Shown: positions 48,317-58,900 of the stretch, piece by piece
Layout: every line of letters begins with the position of its first letter
How positions within the stretch are numbered: position 1 is the first letter of the stretch
NCBI GenBank assembly: GCA_018340805.1
Contig: JACMZG010001863.1
Span: 58,355,536 to 58,419,535, forward strand
Direction of reading: 5' to 3'
Source: Microvelia longipes
Lineage: Eukaryota; Arthropoda; Insecta; Hemiptera; Veliidae
Length of the DNA: 64,000 nucleotides
The notes under the pieces: generated by a model
The model's input: only the letters and a program-made list of their open reading frames with translations
The model's database searches: none
What the model was told of the DNA's origin: nothing
Translations under genes and position numbers: made by a program

Positions 48317-49612
48317 TTTATTAATGAGGAATTCGGTTTTGTAAGGAAGAGACTCTGTCCATAAACCACCACATGATTTTCAATATACTGCGAGCTAATG
48401 ATCTTTGGAACTGATCAATATTTTAAAATTACACTTCTTACAAAAATATTATTAATTTGGATATGATAAAGACCCTTTTGACAATCAGGATGTTGTGATG
48501 TCATTTACCTGGTTTAATGAGTCAACTAAATCTTAAAAAATGTCGGTACAATTATCCTTACGGTACTTAAAAAATGCGACAATAAATGATTATTACAATT
48601 AACATAACCTATGTTAACTTAATTAACATGAAGCTGCTTTTCGCTATTGGTCTAGTTGTAAGACCGAATTAGTTAGATTAAAAATATTATCTTACAATAG
48701 TCAATCCCAATATTCAAGGTCTGCATGCCTAGCGAATTTCTTTTGGTATACGTCTTTGCGTACTTAACATATATTTCTTGCTTAAGCTTCAAGTTTATGC
48801 TTTATAACTTGAGCAGGTATTCCCTTATAAAGCACTGTTTGTAACTCATTTTTTTCTGTATTTTTCAATGGAAATGCGCTAAAGCCTTTAAAGATAATTG
48901 CTAATTATGCTTTGAATTAGAGTGAATAATGGAGTGTACTGCCAATTTCACCAGCATAGTTTTGTATAACTTACTAGCAGTGCTTGATGAATAAGTAACT
49001 GATCAAGTTATAAAGCATAAACCGAAACCTTAAGCAAAATATAGATTTTTAAGCATGAAACACGCATTCCAAAGGAAATTTCCTTGGCATGTAGACCACC
49101 ACGCCAGAATTATTTAATAAATTAAGAAAATATTTGCTTACAAATTAAAAAAATTGCTGATAAAAATGTAATAAATCAAAAAATGATTCAAGCCAAAAAT
49201 GTACTGTTGAGCTAAAAATCAGGTATTCCTCCAAACATTCGCCCAGTTTGCGGACCTTTTAGGCAGAAGTATTTTTATTTTATAATCACTGTGTAAAAAC
49301 AAGAACTCTTCGGCCACTTTGACGCTCCGCTGCCTGAGCACTTCGCGCCTCTTCCGCTACGCGGCGACGGAACCACAGGAAGGCCCGTCGCGGCCATTTA
49401 GTTGTTGCACTTTATTAGTTCGTCATATTACTAGTTTATTTAAGTGGCATATTGCCACGATATAAGCCAATTTTCAAATGTATTAGAAAAAAAACTTGAT
49501 TGTTTACATTGTGTCAATTAAAGACATAGTTTTGTTTGACAATTATATGTCTCTCAATGAAACCTGAACTAATACTGATAATTAAATGGAACTTCGTATT
49601 TTTGTGAAACAA

Positions 49613-49662
<50 letters not shown>

Positions 49663-49997
49663 ATATATGAACCCTACAATATTTATATTCTTGTCCCCCA
49701 TCCCAAAAAATTTACGTCACTTCACTTCCCCCTTCCATGAGCCCTACCTCTTAAGCCCCCCTTTTTTTTTGAAAATTCGCTTAAAACTTATAGGGGCATT
49801 TAAAACATTACTTAAGATTTTCGAAGACTTATTCCACGATTCAGCTTGGGAAATAATGTCCTCAAATAACGTTAAATGTAAATTATCCAAATAAAAACTC
49901 TAATAAAAGCTAAATATATTTGGATTCACAGTTTTCTTTGAGTTTGCATAATTCTACCCTGGCGTTTCTTTTAAGCTCCTTTTCTTGAATATCACTA
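48317..49997. other. Intergenic stretch with repeat R1 (48890-49270) and TA tract
   Basis: R1 is recognisable at 48890-49270 (AAAGCATAAACCGAAACC, CACGCATTCCAAAGGAAATT, CACGCCAGAATTATTT). TA repeats lie at 49616-49665. The plus frame at 49667-49894 is not supported as a gene. The span 49300-49400 is notably GC-rich (CGCTACGCGGCGACGG) but has no reading I can support. Confidence 0.5.
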
Positions 49998-50003
49998 TTT
50001 ATT
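49998..50003 (-). promoter_or_regulatory. Candidate polyA signal for gene 1
   Basis: AATAAA on the minus strand lies about 105 bases past the stop of gene 1 at 50108. In AT-rich DNA this word is frequent, so the support is positional only. Confidence 0.4.
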
Positions 50004-50107
50004 ATGTTTTTATATAACTACTTTAGTCCTTGAATTTTCATTTCTTAGTGCTTAGTTTATCAAGTGTATACTTCGAATAATGAATCTTCATCAACTTTAA
50101 TACGTCG

Positions 50108-52638
50108 TTAATAAAGAGAAGAGCCAACAGGACACGTTTTTATGGCCAAACAATTGTTTTCTTTAGCGGCATGAGTTTGACTAATTGTAGGAACGGAAGA
50201 AGAGTCTTTACAGTTAGTTTTTTCCTCTGGTTGGCTAACTCTTATAGTTAAATTTTCAGCATTCTTTGCAGTTGGGGACGCATACGTACTTTCTTTAAGA
50301 TATGGAAACAGAAAGTCGAGAAATGACTCAATATCAAGATAAGTTAAGTCCCTGTTGTTGTGCTTTTGATCTATCTTCAATCGCTTTAATATAGGTTGGT
50401 TTTGAGAATATTGTTAAGTTGACGTAGTAAGTTGATATGATTCGTTGAATGAACTAGTAGGTATCCCAGTTAGCACAAGATAATATGATGCATAAGGCAA
50501 TGTTTGATTTGGTTTACAGAGTAGGCTCGTGTGATATGCAGACAATATAGCTGGATTTGACTCGTTGGAAAGAAAATGATGAGATCGAGGGTATATCGCC
50601 GAGTGCTTCTGGTTATAAGTGTATATTGGTGTATGTGATTTAATAGGCAAACTCACTCCATGTTATTCTGTAGGGCTTTGGAGTATTAACTGGACAAGGC
50701 GTCGATTTGTTTCCAGAACTTTCCGTTTTCTCTTCACCTTGGATATTAGGTCTACATCCAACACCAGATGGAAATTCTACTTCACCTGGTGAAACTCCTC
50801 CAGGAGTTATCCCTCCCCTACTATCGGGGGTACTCTCTCCGCTACTTCCAGTCGGGCCGCTACCCCCTGGTACTTCTGGAGGTTTTGGAGTATTATTACT
50901 GCTAATATCATTAGCTGAAGGGAATCCTTTACCCTGGCTACCGCCAGACGCCGGGGAACAAATAGTAGCGGGTGACAAACCTTCACTACATGATGGCGGA
51001 CTGCTACCACCATGACCTGTCCCGACAGAACCTTTACCACCTGAACCTCCACCACACCCTGATGGACAACCACCAGGTGGTACACCCCCCTTTGATGGCG
51101 GACAGCTTCCAACAGAACCTTTACTACCTGAACCTCCACCACAACTTGATGGACAACCACCAGGTGGTACACCCCCGCTTGATGGAGGACAGCTTCCACT
51201 TTGGCCTGTCCCAACAGAACCTTTACCACCTGAACCTCCACCACACCCTGATGGACAACCACCAGGTGGTACACCCCCCTTTGATGGCGGACAGCTTCCA
51301 ACAGAACCTTTACACTGAATCTCCACACAACTTGATGGACAACCACCAGGTGGTACACCCCCGCTTGATGGAGGACAGCTTCCACTTTGACCTGTCTCAA
51401 CAGAACCTTTACCACCTGAACCTCCACCACACCCTGATGGACAACCACCAGGTGGTACACCCCCCTTTGATGGCGGACAGCTTCCAACAGATCCTTTACT
51501 ACCTCCACCAGAAGAAGGTTTGGGTTTACACGTCGTTCTCTTATTATTAAATTTAGCATCTGGGGCTCTGCCATACACGTGTTTCTTCATTTCACTTATT
51601 TTGGAGAATGTATTTTTTCTTGATTTAGAAGGATTGTCAGCAACGACATTTGTCTGATTTACAAAAAGAGGTTGTTTCTGAAGAATATTTAAAGGATGGC
51701 GGTTATAGTCAACTGTTGACAATGGTAATAGGCTGCTCTTACTTTCTTTCTCACTATGTGCTATGTACTTGTTATCAGGTATGATATTATCGATCAAGGC
51801 TTGACACCACACAATATTTTTACTCTGTAATGGCTCGATTTCCGCAAAGTCGGATCGATTTGGATAATTTCTCTTGCTTCTAGCGGTGAAAGGTTGATTG
51901 TAAGATAGATCCTTCATATTCCTCTTCTTCTCGTACGCAACTATTAAAATAAACTAATAAATATTTGAAAATTCATAAAAAATACCCTAAATGTCACTAG
52001 AGGTAAAGGAGAAGAAAAAACACGTATATGGCAGTAGAGCTCCTCATGATCGTATTCCACTCCGCAAAAAATTTAGAATAACAATACAAAGCATTCTCAA
52101 TTCAAATTTTGGATTTTAAAAAGCGAACAAAACTTATCAGCTAGCTTAGGCTATAAAATCTAATTAAAACATTTGTATCAGCAATTTTAATCCTAATGTA
52201 AACAAGTTTTTTAAATTCTATAGTACGACAAACGGCTAAAATCAGTTGACAGCGTGGAAAAATAATGCGAGGGAGCCAATGAGGTTACCCTGGATCTTAG
52301 ACCACACCATCAATTTCAATTCAGGCCAACCTTATTGGTTCCTCAATTCTATTTTGTCACGCTGTCAACTGATTTTAGCCTTGTGTCGTACTATAGGTTA
52401 TAAATAATAATGTAAAACAAAGAACCTTAAGGAAATATTTAAAACTTATTGTTTCCTTGGACTTCTGTTCAGTAGGGTCATGTTAAATTGGAGTATTATG
52501 CAAAATTACCAGGTCTAAACCGGAACACTTAAATCTAATAAATTAAATTATAAATTAAACCGTACACGAAACATTTATTATAAGTATTAAAAATACAGTG
52601 AAGTACGTTAGACGTATCAGCGCGTATCTAAAGTACAT
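50108..52638 (-). CDS. Secreted Gly/Pro/Cys-repeat protein (gene 1), three-exon model
   Basis: Exon 1 (52638-52566) encodes a 24-residue hydrophobic leader (MYFRYALIRL...LIINVS) and ends T|GTACGG in phase 1. Exon 2 (51940-50657, after TTTTAATAG) completes the cleavage-type sequence VSFA and continues with dibasic EKKR, KKHVYGRAP (51587-51561) and six repeats of 29-36 residues built from GSVGSCPPSKGGVPPGGCPSGC. It ends at A|GTGAGT, again phase 1. Exon 3 (50370-50108, after GATAG) gives the tail down to CPVGSSLY and the stop. All three joins keep frame. The product is predicted secreted, disulphide-rich and structural. The exon 1 donor and exon 3 acceptor are weak. I recognise no named family. 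Confidence 0.62.
50990..51515 (-). repeat. Coding array CPPSxGGVPPGGCPSxCGGGSGxK
   Basis: Within exon 2 of gene 1, 29-residue units alternate with longer 33-36-residue units that carry an extra TGQSG-type insert. One unit has VEIQCK in place of the GGGSG linker. The nucleotide units are nearly identical, which points to recent unequal exchange or conversion. Confidence 0.85.
51991..52119 (+). pseudogene. Inverted KKHVYGSRAP fragment in intron 1 of gene 1
   Basis: A 42-codon ATG frame on the plus strand encodes EKKKHVYGSRAPHDRIPLRK. The coding words for KKHVYGRAP match the gene 2 version at 58134-58108 almost base for base, apart from an inserted AGT. It sits about 50 bases from the exon 2 boundary of gene 1, in head-to-head orientation. 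I read it as an inverted remnant of a third family member, or as a small antisense peptide. Expression is unknown. Confidence 0.55.
52223..52391. mobile_element. Short MITE in intron 1 of gene 1, TA flanks
   Basis: The 169-bp element has TIRs of about 34 bp (GTACGACAAACGGCTAAAAT ... AGTTGACAGCGTG and complement), flanked by TA (52221-52222 and 52392-52393). The GTACG start resembles the MITE at 19153-19650. Confidence 0.85.
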
Positions 52639-52886
52639 TTCTAATAAAAATATTTTATTTATCTATACGTGATTACTGAAATGATTACACCATACTTGGA
52701 ATAAAATTGGTATATTTCTATAAATTTTGTTTTTGCAGAGTTTTACAAGCTTTCTCTTTCTAAAAATTTGTGGCTATATCCGTAGTTATTAGATGACTGA
52801 GTGCATATGTTTGACAGAGCATTTATTATGGTTTGCCCGGTATGTTCTATTAATCTTAAGTCTTACAAAATAAGTATTCGATTCAG

Positions 52887-52892
52887 TTTATT
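52887..52892 (-). promoter_or_regulatory. Candidate polyA signal for gene 2
   Basis: AATAAA on the minus strand lies about 90 bases past the stop at 52979, at a typical distance. It also separates the 3' end of gene 2 from the leader exon of gene 1, about 250 bp further on. Confidence 0.45.
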
Positions 52893-52978
52893 CTCGTTTC
52901 TAATCAATGTCAGTGTCGGAATGAAATATTAAAAATTGATTGGCTCTTATCTAGCCAAGAAATAGCGATAAAATGTAT

Positions 52979-55900
52979 TTATAAAGTGACGGTATTTTTG
53001 TTTACGAACTTGCTTGCGTTTACTACCTGTCTCTCGTGTGAATTATAAATCGGTAATTTCGACGATAAATGGCTTTTCTTTTTTCTCAATACGCATTCAG
53101 CAATATATTTTAACTTTCCTCTAAGATTTTCTGGATTATTACTATCTTCAACATCGAAAAGATGAATCAGAGAGTTGGGGTTGTTAATAACTTCTACAGG
53201 AACTAGATCGTAGTCTAATGGTTCTTTGATGAACGGGCCTTGAGGTATTTTGGTACCGCAAGATGTAGCACATGAACAACAGGGTCTTAGTCGACACTGC
53301 GTAGCCCTCAATCCAGCGCTGCACGTCGTACAAAATTCATCTTGTAACGAAGGGCAGCAGCACGGTGACTTGGGTCCTTCCGCTTTCGGACAACAACCAC
53401 TTTCCCTCTTTCTGGCCTTTTGAGGTGCAATACGATTATATTCTACGAACTTTAATCTATTACAAGGATCGCAAGTAGTAACCAAGGCGGGTAATACACA
53501 TTTAGTGTTGTGCTTACAGGGAATAGGAGTGTTCTTAGTTGCACAGGTATGACACTGTGCTTCCCTTTTATCAATAAATTCTACCGTCAAATCGTTTTCT
53601 AAATCATCCATTTCAGGTGATAATCTCGAGTCTTCGATAGCGGTGAGTACCTTGGCTTCTTCTTCATTAATTTGTTTGTTAAATGACGGTGTCGATTTTT
53701 GCAAACTGATTTGGCACGGAACGGGGTCTGTGTCACATGGTGGCAATGCAGAGGAAGTACGAGAGCAGCAGGTCGGTAAGTGTCCACAAACGTCTTTCTT
53801 TTCAAGTTCATGTTTAGTTAGTTTGTTATCTTCGATTTCTGGTTGATACACGCCACAACCGCAAGACTTTTGACATGGGCAAGTTGGCTTGCAAGCATTA
53901 GTGCAAGGTGTGGAGCATTGAGTCGTACAGGCAGTGGAACATTTTGACTTGATTCTACATGGTGTCGTACATACAGTGGTACAAGGCGTTGTGCATGCAG
54001 TGGTACATTCTGTTGGGCATGGAGTAGTACAAGGCGTCGTGCATGGTGTAGTGCATGGTGTGGTACAAGCTGTTGTGCATGCAGTAGTACAACTGGTAGT
54101 GCAACCTCTTTCTCCCCCCATGTCACAGCCACATTTAGGAATGGCAGGATCTCCAATGCCTACAAGGGATGATTTCAAGTTTTGATTGCCATAATGCCAT
54201 TTAGTCCCGTTTTTTAGATTTTTTATTTTCTTTGGGAAAACGAATCTTTTTATTTTTTGGTTGTTTCTCGAAATTTCTTTAGGCTTACACTTTGGCGAGC
54301 ATATAGGACAAGGAGGTGGATTGCACGGGTCACAGGGTTTAGAAATTTTGGGGCAACTACTACTGAAGTTTACACAGGGGAATGGCGACTGGTTCTTGCA
54401 ACCACATCTTTTAACTCTAGCGACAGGCTGCGACGGTTCTGATATGTTTCGTTTGACATTTGACTTGATATTTTTACTAGATTTATCGTCTATTTTAACC
54501 GATACAACCTTGCTACCACATTTAGGTGGACAACAAGGCGATTGAGGGGGTTGACAGCACGGAGGTGGAGGTGGAGGACAGCACGGAGGTGGAGGTGGAG
54601 GGCAACACGGAGGTGGAGGTGGAGGACAGCACGGAGGTGGAGGTGGAGGACAGCACGGGGCACAGCATGGGGGAAGTGGACAACATGGTGGAGGGCAAGG
54701 GGGGCAACACGGAGCACAGCATAGAGGAAGAGGTGGCGGGGCTTTAGCCCCACAGTTTTGTGGGCAACACTTCGTCGTGGGCGCACAGCTAGGAGTTGAC
54801 TGACCGCATCTTTTATATCTATTTTCAAAATTGGTTCCACTTCTAGGTGAAGTTTTATTGGTTGACTCATATTTACAGGAAGGCGGACTAGCGCGAGTAT
54901 AGCATGATTGACAAGGAGGTGGTGGTAAAGTGGGTGCTGTAGCCCCACATCTTTTGTATCTGTCATCAGAATCTAGTTCTTCAGCGCATCCAATATTAGG
55001 CCCATAGTGATTATGTTTACGTAGTTTCAAATGATTACATCTTTCTGTACATGGTGTTGTACAAGCAGTGGAACACGTACGTTTAGGTGTACATGCAGTA
55101 GAGCAAGGTGTAGTACAAGCTGTCGAGCATGTTGTAAAACATGATTTTTTAATAGTACAAGGTGTGGTACAAGCGGACTTAGTACTACATGGCGTTGTAC
55201 AAGCTGTTGTGCATGCTGCTATCGGACAGCACCTTTTCCTAATCAAAATGTGCGGATCAGACGAATTTAGGAACAAATTGCTACGATGTCTCCAACACGG
55301 TACGGAACAAGGCGTGCGACAAGCAGTAGTGCAAGGAGTGGTACATGCTGTTGTGCACGGAGGTGGTACATGGCAGTGCAAGGAGTGGTACATGCAGTTG
55401 TGCAAGGCGGTGGTGCAAGGAGTGGTACATGCAGTAGTACATGGCGTAGTGCATGCCTTAGTGCAGCCTACTGTCGCACAACACCGTTTCTTAATATTCA
55501 GAATTTTGGTGTCAGACAAATTAGGAGCAAATTGCTACGAATGTCTCCAACACGGGCACGGAACAAGGCGTGCGACAAGCAGTAGTGCAAGGAGTGGTAC
55601 ATGCAGTTGTGCACGGAGTGGTACATGCAGTAGGTGTAGTGCAAGGAGTGGTACATGCAGTAGTGCAAGGAGTGGTACATGCAGTTGTGCACGGAGTGGT
55701 ACATGCAGTAGTGCAAGGAGTGGTACATGCAGTGGTAGGCGTAGTGCATGCCTTAGTGCAGCCTACTGTCGCACAACACCGTTTCTTAATATTCAGAATT
55801 TTGGTGTCAGACGAATTTAGGAGCAAATTGCTACGATGTCTCCAACACGGCACGGAACAAGGTGCTACAAGCAGTAGTGCAAGGAGTGGTACATCAGTTG

Positions 55901-58900
55901 TGCACGGAGTGGTGGTAGTGCGCATGTACAGTGCAAGTACATGCAGTGCAAGGAGTGGTACATGCAGTAGTGCAAGGAGGTGGTACTGCAGTAGTGCAGT
56001 GGTAGTGCAGGAGTGCAAGGAGTGGTGCAAGGTACATGCAGTAGTGCAAGGAGTGGTACAGGCTGTAGTGCATGGCGTCGTGCATACCTTTTTGCAGCCT
56101 GTTGTCGCACAGCATCTTTTCCTAATGATAATTTGTGGATCAGACGATTTTAAGAACAAATTGCTACCATGATTCCCACATGGTACGGAACAGAGCGTGG
56201 TAACAAGCAGTAGTGCAAGGAGTGCAGGTGCATGCATAGTGCAAGGGTGGGACTGCAGTAAGTGCAAGGAGTGGTACAATGCCATAAGTGCAAAGGAGTG
56301 GTAACAGTGCAAGGAGTGTAGTAGTGCAAGGAGTAGTACAGGCAGTAGTGCAAGGAGTAGTACAGGCAGTAGTGCAAGGAGTAGTACAGGCTGTAGTACA
56401 TGGCGTCGTACATGCCTTTGTGCAACCTGTTGTTGGACAACACCGTTTCTTAATTTTCAAAATGTGCGTATCAGACGAATTTAGGAATATATTGCAACAT
56501 GATTTTACACACGGTACGGAACAGGGTGTGGTACATGCAGTACTACAAGGCGTGGTACAGGAGGGCATACAAGCAGTAGTACATGCTGTAGTACATGCTG
56601 TCGTACATGCTGTAGTACATGCTGTCGTACACGGAAGTTTTCCTGGACAACAAGGGAAGGGTATGGTAGGGCAGCAAGACTTTTTATCTATTTTATGTAA
56701 ACATTTTTGTTGTGTTCTTAACTTTACATTAGAAGGCAAATCTTTAATAAAGAACCAGGGTTTATGTGAATCGTTACAAGCGATTGTACTTTTTGATTTA
56801 GTAGGGAGCGGAGTAATGCTTGCTGAATTAGCTTTGGTCGTGCAAGGACTGGAGCACGTTCCTTTGGTCGTACTAGGAGTTAGGCAAGTTGCTTTGGGCG
56901 AAAGAGCTGTGGGTTTGTTAGAGCATGCGTTGTTAGAAGTTGTTTTAGTTGTGCTAAGCGTGGTGCTAGACATTGAGCTGGACGTGATGCACGCAGTAGA
57001 GCAAGTTTGCTTTTTATAATTAGGGGTAGAGTATGTTGGATTGTTTTCAGACGGGATACAACATCTTTTAGCTATAGTGAGTTTGTCAAGAAATGTTTGT
57101 TTTGGATAGAAGGTAGGATCAATTCTATTTGGTGAAATTACATTTTTATATAAAGACAAAGACTGGTCGCAACTCCTAGTTTTGACTGACTTATTTGTAA
57201 TATATTTTAAAAGATAATCTGGTTTTGGTATACGAGACGGTCGCTCGCTGGATGTAAAAAAATTAGAGAGATTAAACGAGTTGAAGGCTTTGTCGTTTTG
57301 GTTAAAACTTATGCTATCACTCATCAAAAGCCTAATTCCATCTATTTTTTCTTTCAGTTGTTTCCAACCTTTGTCTATAGAAGGGGAGCATGTAATATGA
57401 GGACCGTCTTTAGCATTAGCAGGTTGAGTACTTTGTCCAGAAGATGCTTGTCCTCCAACACATGTAGTTTTAGTAATAGGACCAATTGTTGCCCCTGGTG
57501 ATCCCGGTGAACTTCCTTGTGAGCTTGGACCAGGCCCCCCTGGCGATTTTCCAGGTGTTCCACCGGCAGGAGCACACCCAGTAGGCACTGTTGTAGTAAT
57601 AATGGGACAATTTGTTGGGACTGCTCCGGGTTTATTCCCTGCACCACCAGGTTTCGTACCTTTCGTACCAGTGTCACCAGGTTTTGTTGTAGTATCACCA
57701 GGTTTCGTACCAGCATCACCAGGTTTCGTACCAGTGTCACCAGGTTTTGTACCAGCACCACCAGGTTTCGTACCATCATCACAAGGTTTCGTACCAGTAT
57801 CTCCAGGTTTAGAACCAGTATCGCCAGGTTTGGTACCAGTGTCACCAGGTTTTGTACCAGCACCACCAGGTTTCGTACCATCATCACAAGGTTTCGTACC
57901 AGTGTCACCAGGTTTTGCACTAGTATCGCCAGGTTTGGTACCAGCACCACCAGGTTTCGTACCATCATCACAAGGTTTTGTACCAGTATCTCCAGGTTTA
58001 GAACCAGTATCGCCAGGTTTCGGAACAATCTCGCCTGTTTTAGCGCCTCCTGGTGGAGGGTTGGGAAGTGTTTGACATGGAGGAAACCCTGGGTTTCCAC
58101 CTCCTTGAGGAGCTCTGCCATATACGTGCTTTTTATTTCTTTCTCGTGAAATATTATTAAGGTCTGACACAATTTGAGGTAAAATGTTCCCTGAGGTATG
58201 GGACGGACAAAACCCTTGCATAGGAGAAAGCATTAAGGGGGAGAGGTTATCTATCGGTGTCAAAGTTTCATCGGATATGAGGTCCCCTGTTTCCTGACAA
58301 GATGAATTGTCCTCAGTCGTATGAAAATTTAAATCACGCTCCATTTCTGGGAAACTTAAGTACAGCTCTCTTTTGTGCTTAGCACCTAAAGTCGTCCATC
58401 CCTCATCAACTACTTCCTCATCTAAAATAATATAGAATTGGGTTTGTTAATAACTAACTCATGTAAAATATCTCAATTTATTCAACAAATGCGATATTCT
58501 TTGCTTTATAGAATCTTTGTAGGGGGAGGGGTTATAGACAACTGAGAAAGGTTGGTATTGGTCTATTACCAATAAGACTCAGGGACCTGCAAACTTTTCC
58601 TCAAACCTGATTCGCTACGCTTCATCGCTACATTGGACTCGTTTCGCTCGTCGTCAAAGAGTAGTAAAGAGTAGTGAAAGTAATGAGGGAGAGGTGATTG
58701 ATTAACTAACAAGTAGGGCGCGTTGTTGGACCCTTTTTGCTGGATCCCTTAGATAGAAGATAGCATTATATCTTATGAGTCGTGGTGCAGGCATTTTACG
58801 TCTAATCCACAGAAGAGCCGTGGTTTAAATCTTATTTTCTATAGCTTCAACTAGAAAACAACACGTGCCCCACTGCCAGACCAGGCTTTCCAGCTTTTGA

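Noticed and set aside
50414..50656. 80-codon minus-strand frame between the gene 1 exons
   Set aside because: It starts at the GTG of the predicted donor and is best read as intron; it would otherwise need a frameshift and a stop readthrough.
50707..51574. Plus-strand and alternative-frame open frames over the gene 1 repeat exon
   Set aside because: They shadow the repeat coding frame on the minus strand; the minus frame with the family motif and splice borders explains the region better.
54526..56172. Plus-strand VVHAVVQGVVHAVV-type open frames
   Set aside because: They are antisense shadows of the CTTACTTPC and Pro-Cys arrays, with no leader and no independent support.
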